Shown one piece after another: positions 33,921-42,168 of a DNA stretch of 64,000 nt. Location: NCBI GenBank assembly GCA_020353535.1, contig CP070696.1, positions 2,761,086 through 2,825,085 on the forward strand, read 5' to 3'. Within the stretch, counting starts at the first letter, position 1. The number at the start of each line of letters is the position of its first letter. This DNA is from Spirochaetaceae bacterium. Its GTDB lineage: Bacteria; Spirochaetota; Spirochaetia; SZUA-6; DRHE01. Made by a program: the position numbers and the translations under genes. Below the pieces are notes generated by a model. That model was given only the letters and a program-made list of their open reading frames with translations, did no database searches and was not told the DNA's origin.

Positions 33921-35141
33921 ATGAACGCTGACACAAACCCCGGAGAAGTCGGGATCCGCTCTCTGATTCTACCCCTCTATGCACCCACGTTGTGCGTCAT
34001 GTTCGGGTACGGGATGATTATCCCCGTGTTGCCGCTCTTTGCCCGTTTCCTGGGTGCGGGGCTTGGCCTCACCGGTGTGATCGTCTCCCTGCGGGGGGTA
34101 GGCTCGCTGCTCTTCGACCTGCCTGCCGGAGCGATCATCTCTCGCGCAGGACGACTGCCAGTTCTGCTGCTTTCCGCTGCGGCAACTGCTCTGACGGCGG
34201 CGGTCACCGGTTCTATAGAAAGGCTGCTGCCATTGGCCATTCTGACAATCGCCATGGGGGCCGCACACGTTGTGTGGGTGCTTTCGATACAAACCCACAT
34301 CCGACAAAATTTTCCAGCCTACCGACGGGGCCGAGCCATGGCCCTCGTGGGCGGGACCACACGGATAGGCTGGGTGCTCGGACCGATTGTAGGCGGTTAC
34401 CTGGGCAGACGCTTCGGGCTGCAGGCCGTGTACTTCGGCCAGGCTCTGGTATGCTCGATTGCGGTGATTCTGCTGCTCATCGGATCCTCGCACTATCGCT
34501 CTGGACTGCGGACCCAGAGGGGGGTGCCTTTCCGGACTGCGGGATTTCCTTTTGTGCGTACCGTGCAGGGACGCTGGCGTTCCTTCCTGCTGTTGGGAAT
34601 GGTGGTGATCACGCTGCAGATTCTCCGCATGGGACGGCAAACGATTCTTCCACTGTGGGGCGAGCGCGTAGCGCTGGATGTCGCCGCCATCGGCCTGATA
34701 TTCGGTATCTCGAGGGCTGTGGAGCTGCTTCTGTTCTATCCCGCCGGTGTCCTTATGGATCGGCTGGGAAGAAAATGGACGGCTGTACCCTGCATCATCC
34801 TGCAGTCCCTCAGCCTGGCTATGATTCCCCTTACCCGCGGTTTCCCCGGCTTGCTGCTTGTGAGTATGATCGCCGGAATCGGCAACGGTTTGGGCGCCGG
34901 GATTGTTTTAACCCTGGGTGCGGACCTGTCACCTCGGACCGCCACCGGTGAGTTTCTCGGAATATGGCATCTGATGGGTGATATCGGAGCGGTTTCAGGA
35001 CCTCTGCTGATCGGAGCGGTTGCACAAAGTCTCGGCCTTCTGGCGGCACCCCTGATTATTGCCGGTATCGGTATTGCGGGAGCCTGGCTGATGATCTACA
35101 GGGTTACGGAGACCTTGGCAACGAAGGGCCCGGAATCTTAG
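33921..35141 (+). CDS. MFS transporter, 12-TM type
   Basis: 406 residues. About twelve hydrophobic segments, with the loop GAIISRAGRLPVLLLSA between TM2 and TM3 and the repeat GVLMDRLGRKWTAVPC in the second half, are typical of drug/sugar-type major-facilitator permeases. ATG 33921 is taken; an in-frame GTG at 33885 begins right after the PLP lyase stop and is possible. Short spacing suggests co-expression with that enzyme, so it may import or export its substrate or product. Its end overlaps the convergent pyrD-pyrK fusion by four bases. The substrate is unknown. Confidence 0.82.
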   Translation: MNADTNPGEVGIRSLILPLYAPTLCVMFGYGMIIPVLPLFARFLGAGLGLTGVIVSLRGVGSLLFDLPAGAIISRAGRLPVLLLSAAATALTAAVTGSIERLLPLAILTIAMGAAHVVWVLSIQTHIRQNFPAYRRGRAMALVGGTTRIGWVLGPIVGGYLGRRFGLQAVYFGQALVCSIAVILLLIGSSHYRSGLRTQRGVPFRTAGFPFVRTVQGRWRSFLLLGMVVITLQILRMGRQTILPLWGERVALDVAAIGLIFGISRAVELLLFYPAGVLMDRLGRKWTAVPCIILQSLSLAMIPLTRGFPGLLLVSMIAGIGNGLGAGIVLTLGADLSPRTATGEFLGIWHLMGDIGAVSGPLLIGAVAQSLGLLAAPLIIAGIGIAGAWLMIYRVTETLATKGPES

Positions 35142-36898
35142 CTATTCAGAACCGTGGCCTTTGGTTGTTCGGCGACTGTAGTTACCGTGTCCGACACCTG
35201 ATCCGGAAAGGTTTCCGGGCTCAGGCCATGATTGCTCAGGTACTGCAGGCTCACGAAGGTGCCCTCCTTGCAGAGCAGCCGCCCGCCGCACTCGCAGGAT
35301 CCGCACAGGCCTACCCCGCATAGGGAGGGCGTCTCCAGGGATAGATAGATCTCAGTAGCGGCGGCACCCAGGGCTCGCTCCCGGCGGCAGCTGCGTGCCA
35401 AAAATCCCTGGGGGCCGACGTTGTAGAAGCAACATTCCCGTACGCTATGCTGATCCAGGTGATCCGGCAGGCAGGTCAGAATGCGAGCCGGCTGCCCCTG
35501 GTCAGGAACGGCGATCAGGCGGCAGGGCAGGTTTAATGTGGAGAGGATCCCCAGATCGTCTTCGCGAGAGGATCCGAACAGCAGGGTGACTTCCTTGCCC
35601 TGGCTTAGAAACTTCTCTACAAGCAGCGGAGCCAGCGCGATCCCGGTCCCTCCGGCCAGGATGATGGCATTCGGCTTGTCGCTTTCCGGTATCTGTGCAC
35701 CGTAGGGGCCGCGCACTAGGATCGGATCACCCACCCGCATTCGAAACAGGGCCTCCGTGAACGGTCCCCGTCTTCGTACCAGAAATGTCGCCGGTTCGCA
35801 GCTGGCTAGGGAAAAGGGTTTTTCCCCGGTACCCGGGAGGAAGAGGAAGGCGTACTGACTGGTTGCGGCTGACAGGTTGCCCTCCAGGGTAATCATGCGG
35901 AGTGTTTCGCCGAACCCGCGGATCTCCCGTATCCATGAGGTCCGATAGGCCATCAGTCTCTCGGTGGCCAGAAAGGTGGAGGCGGTGTTGCCGCCCTCCA
36001 CCAGGTCCTTTTTCAAAGCTCCGACGTACAGGGGAATCAGATCCTGCCTGGGAACACGGGCGAACACACTTCCCAGTCCGACCATATTCGCCCCTGCTTT
36101 TTTCATGCGGCGGATATCCTCGCCTGAGGATACGCCTCCGATGCCGAGAATGGGTATATCCGGGCCGATAGCTCCGCGGATTTCCGCCACGCTTTGTAGG
36201 GCCCTCTCCTTGATCCACTCTCCCGATTTTCCTCCCTTCCCCCCGTTGGGATTGGAGAGGATCGGTTTCCCGCTGCCGGGATCGCGGAACAGCTCAGGCC
36301 CAACCGTGTTGATTGCGCTCAGACCATCCGCCCCGGCGGAAACGGCGGCGCGGGCGATGTCGCCGATATTCGGTACATTGGGTGTGAGCTTCGCAAAGAG
36401 CGGGGCCGAGGTAACCTGCCGAATGGCGCATACGTATTCATGGACGAGGCGAGGATCAGTGCCGATACTGGAGCCATACCCGCTGGCCGCATGGGGGCAG
36501 GAGAAGTTCAGTTCGAGGATATCGGCTACGGGGGCAAAACATCGGGCCAGTTGGCTGAAGTCCTCCACGCTGTTGGCGGATAGGGAGACATTGAGCAGGC
36601 TGCGGAGACTGTGCCTGCGCCGCAGAGCGGAGAGCTCCTGGAATCCCGCAGCCATACCTGGATTGCGTAAACCCACGGCATTGGCAAAGCAGCCCGCCTC
36701 TTTTTCGAGGAGGATTGGCTCTCGGTATCCGGGATTGGGGCGTACCTGATAGCTCTTCGTGGTGATGATGTCGATTTCCGGAACCATGCGATCAACCCAT
36801 TCGATCATGCCGGGACGGGTGGTCAAAACACCTGAGACGGTAGCCAGATGGAGGCCCTCTGTTCGTAGCCTTTTGAGGATCTGTTCCTTGGTTCTCAT
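35138..36898 (-). CDS. Fused dihydroorotate dehydrogenase (PyrD-like) and electron-transfer subunit (PyrK-like)
   Basis: 586 residues. Residues 1-330 are a class-1 DHOD barrel: LELNFSCPHAASGYG supplies the active Cys, with FAKLTPNVPN, NTVGPELF and IPILGIGGVSSGEDI following. Residues 340-560 are a ferredoxin-reductase-like PyrK domain with ILAGGTGIALAPLLVEKF and a [2Fe-2S] motif CGVGLCGSCECGG with a later Cys. Type 1B enzymes normally use two chains to pass electrons from dihydroorotate to NAD; here both are in one polypeptide. The start overlaps the pyrF-pyrE stop by four bases (ATGA), so translation is coupled. The barrel also resembles PreA, but the pyr context favours orotate synthesis. 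Confidence 0.85.
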   Translation of the reverse strand: MRTKEQILKRLRTEGLHLATVSGVLTTRPGMIEWVDRMVPEIDIITTKSYQVRPNPGYREPILLEKEAGCFANAVGLRNPGMAAGFQELSALRRRHSLRSLLNVSLSANSVEDFSQLARCFAPVADILELNFSCPHAASGYGSSIGTDPRLVHEYVCAIRQVTSAPLFAKLTPNVPNIGDIARAAVSAGADGLSAINTVGPELFRDPGSGKPILSNPNGGKGGKSGEWIKERALQSVAEIRGAIGPDIPILGIGGVSSGEDIRRMKKAGANMVGLGSVFARVPRQDLIPLYVGALKKDLVEGGNTASTFLATERLMAYRTSWIREIRGFGETLRMITLEGNLSAATSQYAFLFLPGTGEKPFSLASCEPATFLVRRRGPFTEALFRMRVGDPILVRGPYGAQIPESDKPNAIILAGGTGIALAPLLVEKFLSQGKEVTLLFGSSREDDLGILSTLNLPCRLIAVPDQGQPARILTCLPDHLDQHSVRECCFYNVGPQGFLARSCRRERALGAAATEIYLSLETPSLCGVGLCGSCECGGRLLCKEGTFVSLQYLSNHGLSPETFPDQVSDTVTTVAEQPKATVLNS

Positions 36899-38328
36899 AT
36901 GGTAACCTCTTCTTTCTGCGGTTCCGCGATCAGGCCCCGAGATCGAGCCAACTCCAGCAGTTCCGAAATGCCCGCAAAGGCGTGGAGACGAACGCCCCTG
37001 CGTTCGATCTCCTCCCGTCCGCCGCTCTCCCGGTCGACCAGGACTACGAGATCCGTCACCTTCAGACCGGCAGCTTCCAGGATGGCGATCGCTTCGAGCT
37101 TGCTACGGGCGGAGCTGATCACATCGTCGAGGAGAACGACTTGCTCCCCTCGCTCGAAGAAGCCTTCGATGGCGTTCCCGGTTCCGTGGTTCTTGGCCGT
37201 GAGCCTGGGGTAGATAAAAGGCTTGCCCAGCCGCAGGGATGCGGCGGCGGCCAGGGGAACTGCGGCCACCGGAATGGCTGCGATGCGGTCGAATACCAGA
37301 GGCTTCAGTAGTTGTTCGTAGGCCTCGGCGACTCCTGCCAGAAGCTCGGGGCTGGAGATGATCTGGCGCAAGTCCAGGTAGTGGGGCGAAATCTCCCCGG
37401 ATTTCAGCCGGAAGGATCCGAACTTGAGGCAGCCCTGCTCGATGATATGCTCCAGAAGGGCTACCCGGCGGATCTCCCTTTTCAAGACTCGGGCCTGATG
37501 TTGATTTCTCGTACCCGCAACTGCCCAGTTGATGCGCTCGCGAAACTGCCGTGCCCGCTGTCCGGGATTTGCATCCTGATAGATGCTTCTTCCCACCACC
37601 AGTAGCAGACCCAGGCCGTCTTCCCTCAGGCCGGCCCGGAGGGCGGCCTCGAGGCTGCCCCCTTGAGCACCGATTCCGGGACAGAGGATCCATACTTCGG
37701 AAAGCTGCTCCCGAACGGTCTCCAGAGCAGCCGGATCGGTAGCTCCGACTACCAATCCTATATTCTTGGACCAGCTGCAAGCCTCCCTGGCGACTTCGAG
37801 GTACAGGGGGCAGGTGCTGTGGCTGCTTGCCCCGCCGGGATTTTTGCGATAGATCTCCAGGCCCTGGAGATCACCGGACTGCGGATTGGAGGTGCGACAG
37901 AGCAGAAACAAGCCTTTGCCCTCGTATTCGAGGAAGGGGCGAATCGACTCCCGTCCTAAATAGGGATTCAGTGTGACCGAATCTACACCGAAGACCTCGA
38001 AGACGGCCCGGGCGTAGGCGGAAGCAGTTTGGCCGATATCGTTCCGCTTGGCATCGAGTATCACCGGCGTACCCTTGGGAATCAGCTCGAGGGTCGCGTG
38101 CAGTACTTCGAGCCCTTCAGAACCGTAGGCTTCGTAGAAGGCGATGTTCGGTTTGTAGCAGGCTGCGTAGGGCAGGGTTTGCTCGATGACCGTACGGTTT
38201 CGTTCCAGAGCACTTCGCGCCGCTTGTTTGGGATCCGCGGGATCGAAGCGCGGATCCAAGCCGATGCAGAGGAGGCTCTGCTTCTCCCTGCAGGTTGCTT
38301 CCAGGTTTTCAAAAAACCTCGTTTTCAT
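36895..38328 (-). CDS. Fused orotidine-5'-phosphate decarboxylase and orotate phosphoribosyltransferase
   Basis: 477 residues. Residues 1-270 are a type-2 OMP decarboxylase (LCIGLDPRFDP, then LDAKRNDIGQTASAYA with catalytic Lys/Asp, then PGIGAQGGSLE). Residues 285-477 are orotate phosphoribosyltransferase with LRQIISSPELL and the PRPP loop VVLLDDVISSARSK. The fusion joins the last two steps of UMP synthesis in PyrF-PyrE order. GGGAGGGAAGA precedes the ATG. A leader with three terminator hairpins lies upstream, so expression is probably attenuated. pyrD-pyrK follows with an ATGA overlap, giving a compact two-gene operon covering dihydroorotate to UMP. Confidence 0.92.
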   Translation of the reverse strand: MKTRFFENLEATCREKQSLLCIGLDPRFDPADPKQAARSALERNRTVIEQTLPYAACYKPNIAFYEAYGSEGLEVLHATLELIPKGTPVILDAKRNDIGQTASAYARAVFEVFGVDSVTLNPYLGRESIRPFLEYEGKGLFLLCRTSNPQSGDLQGLEIYRKNPGGASSHSTCPLYLEVAREACSWSKNIGLVVGATDPAALETVREQLSEVWILCPGIGAQGGSLEAALRAGLREDGLGLLLVVGRSIYQDANPGQRARQFRERINWAVAGTRNQHQARVLKREIRRVALLEHIIEQGCLKFGSFRLKSGEISPHYLDLRQIISSPELLAGVAEAYEQLLKPLVFDRIAAIPVAAVPLAAAASLRLGKPFIYPRLTAKNHGTGNAIEGFFERGEQVVLLDDVISSARSKLEAIAILEAAGLKVTDLVVLVDRESGGREEIERRGVRLHAFAGISELLELARSRGLIAEPQKEEVTI

Positions 38329-38425
38329 TCTTCCCTCCCATTGCTTGTATTGTTAACAGTTCCCAATTGGGTTTGCGGACGTTGGAGATGCGCCGCGCGC
38401 GGTCCACCAGACCCAAAACGGGTAT

Positions 38426-38460
38426 AAAAAAAGGGCTGTTCCCAATAAAAGGAACAGCCC
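38426..38460 (-). terminator. Terminator-like hairpin 3 in the pyr leader
   Basis: GGGCTGTTCC and GGAACAGCCC form a perfect 10-bp stem with an 8-base loop, followed by seven T on the minus strand. It is the last and strongest of three hairpins and lies about 100 bases before the pyrF-pyrE start. Confidence 0.75.
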
Positions 38461-38472
38461 CTTTCCGGCATT

Positions 38473-38496
38473 AAAAAGGAGAGCCACCGGCTCTCC
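38473..38496 (-). terminator. Terminator-like hairpin 2 in the pyr leader
   Basis: GGAGAGCC and GGCTCTCC form a perfect 8-bp stem with a GGT loop, followed by five T on the minus strand. Confidence 0.65.
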
Positions 38497-38515
38497 TCTC
38501 GACTCCTCAAAGATT

Positions 38516-38541
38516 AAAAAAAAACTCCGGAATTTCCGGAG
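38516..38541 (-). terminator. Terminator-like hairpin 1 in the pyr leader
   Basis: CTCCGG and CCGGAG arms around AAATT, followed by nine T on the minus strand, about 70 bases downstream of the predicted transcription start. It could end a small leader RNA. Confidence 0.65.
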
Positions 38542-38616
38542 CCTCAGCTTGCTGTCTGATTGTGTTGGTTTAGCCCGCACCTGTTTGCCAATCTTCCTCT
38601 TTCTTAAATTGCGGGG

Positions 38617-38645
38617 ACTATCGCATAGCCGAGGCGTTTTGTCAA
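38617..38645 (-). promoter_or_regulatory. Strong sigma-70-type promoter of the pyr leader
   Basis: TTGACA (38645-38640), 17-base spacer, GATAGT (38622-38617) on the minus strand. The whole 38329-38742 gap is explained by this promoter, the three hairpins and a further ~100-base stretch before pyrF-pyrE in which I see no second promoter. Confidence 0.6.
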
Positions 38646-38742
38646 GGCCCCTGTCTGTATTTTCATCAAAAATATGAAAAAAAATCCGATCCACCTCTGT
38701 GAATTGATGCAATCACCTCCCCTGGTCTATGATTGAGCCGTT

Positions 38743-39351
38743 ATGATGGAATGCGAGTGTCTGATGCTGGCGGCGGGGAGCTCTACACGAATGGATACCT
38801 GGAAGATGACCCTGCCGTGGGAACAATCGACCATCGTCGAGCACAGTGTACAGACCGCCCTGAGTGTCTGCAGCCGGGTTGTGCTGGTAGTCGGATTCCG
38901 CGCCGAGGAGCTGGAGGAACGTTTTCGGAATTGGCCGCGGATTAAGGTGGTGAGGAACCAAGACTACCAGGCGGGGATGTTCTCCTCGGTGCAGCGGGGG
39001 GCAGCTGCCGTGGGTGAAAACTGTTTTTTCCTCGCCCTGGCCGACATGCCAGGGGTTTCCGAGACGGTCTACAAGGTCCTGCTGGAGTGGAAGGGGAGAC
39101 TGGGCCCGGTTTTTGCTACCTCAGGTGTAGCTCACGCGCTGATTCCCCAATATAAAGGAAAAAAAGGACACCCCCTGCTTCTCTCTCCAAAGCTGCGGGG
39201 GAGAATCCTCACAACCGATTTCGATAAAACACTGCGAGATGTGTTGTCAGAGGTACCCACTGTGCTCCTACCGGTCGACGAGCCGGGGATCCTTCACGAT
39301 ATCGACACGCAGTCGGACTATTCTGCGTGGAGTCCCCAGGATCAACGTTGA
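38743..39351 (+). CDS. mocA: MocA/MobA-like nucleotidyltransferase for molybdenum cofactor
   Basis: 202 residues. LMLAAGSSTRMDTWKMTLPW is the nucleotide-binding start of MobA/MocA enzymes; VVRNQDYQAGMFSSVQRGAAAV and FFLALADMPGVSETVY with the metal-binding ADMP follow. MocA-type enzymes attach CTP to molybdopterin for xanthine-dehydrogenase-family proteins, while MobA attaches GTP. The hydantoinase and modABC genes follow on the same strand, so it likely supplies cofactor to the hydroxylase at 10487-14268. Two ATG codons are adjacent at the start. No good Shine-Dalgarno is visible. CTP preference is inferred. Confidence 0.78.
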   Translation: MMECECLMLAAGSSTRMDTWKMTLPWEQSTIVEHSVQTALSVCSRVVLVVGFRAEELEERFRNWPRIKVVRNQDYQAGMFSSVQRGAAAVGENCFFLALADMPGVSETVYKVLLEWKGRLGPVFATSGVAHALIPQYKGKKGHPLLLSPKLRGRILTTDFDKTLRDVLSEVPTVLLPVDEPGILHDIDTQSDYSAWSPQDQR

Positions 39352-39408
39352 CAGAGGCGGAATCGACCGGATATTCTACCGGCCTACACTTGAAAATGGA
39401 GGACAGCC

Positions 39409-40770
39409 ATGAGCCATGACTGCGTCATAAAGGGCGGACTGCTCGTATATCCTGAAAAAACCGTGCGGGCCGATCTGGCCATTTCGGGAGGTAAGATCTC
39501 TGCGGTTACGGAACCAGGGAAAGCGAAAGGTAAAGCTACCATCGATGCGGAGGGCTGCTACCTGCTTCCGGGGGCGATCGATCCTCACACCCACCCCGTG
39601 TATCTGGACTCCATCGCCAACACGGCTCGCAGCGCCGCTTTCGGCGGCGTGACCACGGTTATCCATTACGCCTACGCCCGGCCGGGAAACAGTCTGATAG
39701 CCAAGATCAAGGAGTTCAAGGAGGAGGGGGAGGCTACCTCCTGCATCGACTTCGCTCTTCACGGCGGGCTGTTCGAGACCTTGAAGCAGGCCGATGAAAT
39801 CCCCCAGGCCTTCAAGATGGGAGTCACCTCCTTCAAGGTGTTCATGGCCTACGCCAAGCTCGGCTGGATGACCGACGACTACGCCATGGCCAAGACCATG
39901 GATATCGTGAGCAAACACGGCGGTATGGTATGCGTACATGCAGAGACCGGGCTGGCCATCGACTACATCATGGACAGAATGCTTGCAGAGAAGGCCAACT
40001 TCGCCGAGCGTTTCCTGGAAACGAGCCCGGACATCGCGGAAGGGGAAGGGATCTTCCGGGCCGTATACATCGGCCGCTTGATGAACTGTCCCGTGTACAT
40101 TCCCCATATCTCTTCGGCCGAGGGCATCCAGGTGATCCGTTTTCTGAAGCGTATGGGTTATGCGGTGATCGCAGAAACCTGTCCCCAGTACCTGGGTCTT
40201 ACCTGGGAGGGGCTGAAGGAACGCGGACCGCTCGGCAAGGTCGGTCCATCGATAAAGACGGAGGGTGACCGCATGGCCCTGTGGATGGCCATGCAGGAAG
40301 GACTCTTTGATTCAATCGGCAGCGACCATGCGCCAAAGGACAAGAAAGTGGAGGATGAGTTCTTCGATGCGGCCTACGGATCACCGGAGGTGGAGACGAT
40401 GCTGCCCGTGGTCTGGCACTTCGGCGTTAACCGCGGGTTGATTACTCCGAACGAGGTTGCAGCCCTGATGGCGGAAAATACCGCCCGCATCATGGGTCTG
40501 TTTCCGAAGAAAGGCAGACTCGAACCGGGCTCCGATGCGGACGTCGTAGTTTTGGATCCCACTGAGCGCTGGACAGTCGCTGCCGCCAATCAACACAGCA
40601 ACGCCTCCTACACGCTATTCGACGGCCAGGAGCTGCTCGGCAGGGTCAAGAAAGTGCTGGCCCGCGGGCGGCTCATTGTTGAGGGGGAGAAGTTCCTGGG
40701 AGCCGAAGGCTATGGTGAGTTCCTTCCCTCCAAGACCGGGAACTGGGATTACCGCCAAAAGAGGAGATGA
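39409..40770 (+). CDS. hyuA: Dihydropyrimidinase/hydantoinase family amidohydrolase
   Basis: 453 residues; TGGAGGAC precedes the ATG. Binuclear-metal ligands are present: H60 and H62 in DPHTHPV, carboxylated K143 in TSFKVFMAY, His in VCVHAETG and HISSAEG, and Asp in GSDHAPKDKK. The family opens hydantoin, dihydropyrimidine or related cyclic amide rings. HyuA-type members accompany ssnA, ygeY and xdh in the anaerobic purine gene set. The stop overlaps the modA start (ATGA at 40767-40770). The exact ring substrate is not readable; a dihydropyrimidine would connect it to the PreA-like protein, a purine-derived hydantoin to the Mo hydroxylase. Confidence 0.87.
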   Translation: MSHDCVIKGGLLVYPEKTVRADLAISGGKISAVTEPGKAKGKATIDAEGCYLLPGAIDPHTHPVYLDSIANTARSAAFGGVTTVIHYAYARPGNSLIAKIKEFKEEGEATSCIDFALHGGLFETLKQADEIPQAFKMGVTSFKVFMAYAKLGWMTDDYAMAKTMDIVSKHGGMVCVHAETGLAIDYIMDRMLAEKANFAERFLETSPDIAEGEGIFRAVYIGRLMNCPVYIPHISSAEGIQVIRFLKRMGYAVIAETCPQYLGLTWEGLKERGPLGKVGPSIKTEGDRMALWMAMQEGLFDSIGSDHAPKDKKVEDEFFDAAYGSPEVETMLPVVWHFGVNRGLITPNEVAALMAENTARIMGLFPKKGRLEPGSDADVVVLDPTERWTVAAANQHSNASYTLFDGQELLGRVKKVLARGRLIVEGEKFLGAEGYGEFLPSKTGNWDYRQKRR

Positions 40771-41513
40771 AGCGATCTTGCCTTATTCCTGTGCTTGCAG
40801 CCCTGCTGTTCCTTGTGCGGATACCTGCACATGCCGATACGGTGGCCGTGGCAGCAGGGCTGTTTCCCTGCGTTCGGGAGCTGGCAGATCTGTACGGCGA
40901 GTGCAACGGGAAAGCCCCTAACCTTGTCGTAGGTTCATCCGGGAAGCTGGCCAGCCAAATTGCGGCGGGTGCTCCCTTTGGGTTGTTTCTTTCTGCAAAT
41001 CGAGAGTGGATAATCTTCCTGGAGAAAAAAGGGCTGGTTGTGGAATACACGGATTTCGCCACCAGTCCTCTTGTGCTGTGGTGGCCGCGAAAAGATCCGC
41101 CCGATCCGAGGGCCCTTGGTGGAGATCTCCGGATTGCGATCGTGGATCCCATTCTCGGTCCCTTCGGAGCAACGGCGCGGGCCTATCTTGAAGATGCGGG
41201 TCTCTACGACAGCCTGCTTCGGGAGAAGCGTCTCATTGTTGCCTCAACGGCTCTTCAGGCGGCCCTGGCAGCCCAGAGCGGGGCTGCGGACCTGGCTTTC
41301 ACCTCGATGTCTGTTGCCAGAAAGTTCAGTACGGATCTGCGTGCCCAGGGCTCGTCACTAGCGCTGTGCGGCTACGATCTGACTCATGCCGGTGCCTTGA
41401 TCCGGGGTCAGGCCACCGCCGGGGTCGAGGAGTTCTGGAGGTACCTGCGTTCCCGGGAGGCCGTAGCGGTCTGGCGGAAATGGGGTTTTAACGTAGATCG
41501 GGAAGAAGAATGA
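40767..41513 (+). CDS. modA: Molybdate ABC transporter, substrate-binding protein
   Basis: 248 residues. Signal peptide MKRSCLIPVLAALLFLVRIPAHA, then DTVAVAAGLFPCVRELADLYGE, VVGSSGKLASQIAAGAPFGLFLSANREW and IAIVDPILGPFGATARAYLEDAGL, the usual ModA path for oxyanion binding. It delivers molybdate or tungstate to ModB in the periplasm. Its start overlaps hyuA, and modB follows after 10 bases. Relatives preferring tungstate (WtpA or TupA) differ in these motifs, so ModA is favoured; the aldehyde:ferredoxin oxidoreductase encoded at 57396 would need tungsten, so dual use is possible. Confidence 0.87.
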   Translation: MKRSCLIPVLAALLFLVRIPAHADTVAVAAGLFPCVRELADLYGECNGKAPNLVVGSSGKLASQIAAGAPFGLFLSANREWIIFLEKKGLVVEYTDFATSPLVLWWPRKDPPDPRALGGDLRIAIVDPILGPFGATARAYLEDAGLYDSLLREKRLIVASTALQAALAAQSGAADLAFTSMSVARKFSTDLRAQGSSLALCGYDLTHAGALIRGQATAGVEEFWRYLRSREAVAVWRKWGFNVDREEE

Positions 41514-41523
41514 GGGTCAGGGC

Positions 41524-42168
41524 ATGAGCAGAGCCTTGCTGATTAGCCTGTACGTGCTGGCCGTGGACGTTCCCCTGCTCCTGGTTCTGGGGACTTCCTT
41601 GGGTTGGCTGTTTGCCCGGGGGAAGTTCTTCGGCAGGGAGATCCTGCTGATTCTCGTCCTGCTGCCCATAGCTCTGCCCCCCTCGGTTTTGGGATTGTAC
41701 CTGCTTCTTTTCTTCGGACAGCTTCCCTTCCTGAGACCGTTGAGGCTGTTGTTCTCCTTTCCAGGAGCCGCCCTGGCCGCGTTGATTTCCTCGCTTCCCA
41801 TCATGGTGCAATCTACCCGGGCGGGCTTCTCCGCGGTTCCCTGGCATTTGGAAGAGGCGGCCAGAACGCTTGGCGACGGCGATTGGCGGGTGTTTTGGCG
41901 CGTCAGCCTACCTCTGAGTCGCCGCAGCCTGGTGGCGGGAATCGCCTTGGCTGCGGCACGGGCACTGGGAGATTTTGGCCTGACCCTGATGATCGCCGGC
42001 AACATTCCGGGACGAACCCAGACCCTGCCGCTTTACATCTACAGCCAGATCGAGGCATTGGAGTTTGGTATGGCGAACCTGGCCGCCTTGCTGCTCGTTG
42101 CCGTCGGGATCGCCAGTCTCGCCCTTGTCAAACGGATGGAGAGAGGAAGACATGAGCGCTTTCTTTGA
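41524..42168 (+). CDS. modB: Molybdate ABC transporter, permease
   Basis: 214 residues with about five membrane segments. The binding-protein-dependent transport signature EEAARTLGDGDWRVFWRVSLPLSRRSLVAGIALAAARALGDFG fits the cytoplasmic EAA loop that docks to ModC. PIALPPSVLGLYLLLFFG is typical of ModB. ModC starts 17 bases before its stop (overlap 42152-42168), so the two are translationally coupled. Confidence 0.88.
   Translation: MSRALLISLYVLAVDVPLLLVLGTSLGWLFARGKFFGREILLILVLLPIALPPSVLGLYLLLFFGQLPFLRPLRLLFSFPGAALAALISSLPIMVQSTRAGFSAVPWHLEEAARTLGDGDWRVFWRVSLPLSRRSLVAGIALAAARALGDFGLTLMIAGNIPGRTQTLPLYIYSQIEALEFGMANLAALLLVAVGIASLALVKRMERGRHERFL

Noticed and set aside
38470-38515. PyrR-binding loop in the pyr leader
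   Set aside because: The stretch AGTCGAGAGG recalls the PyrR consensus but lacks its CCAG core; not enough to call.
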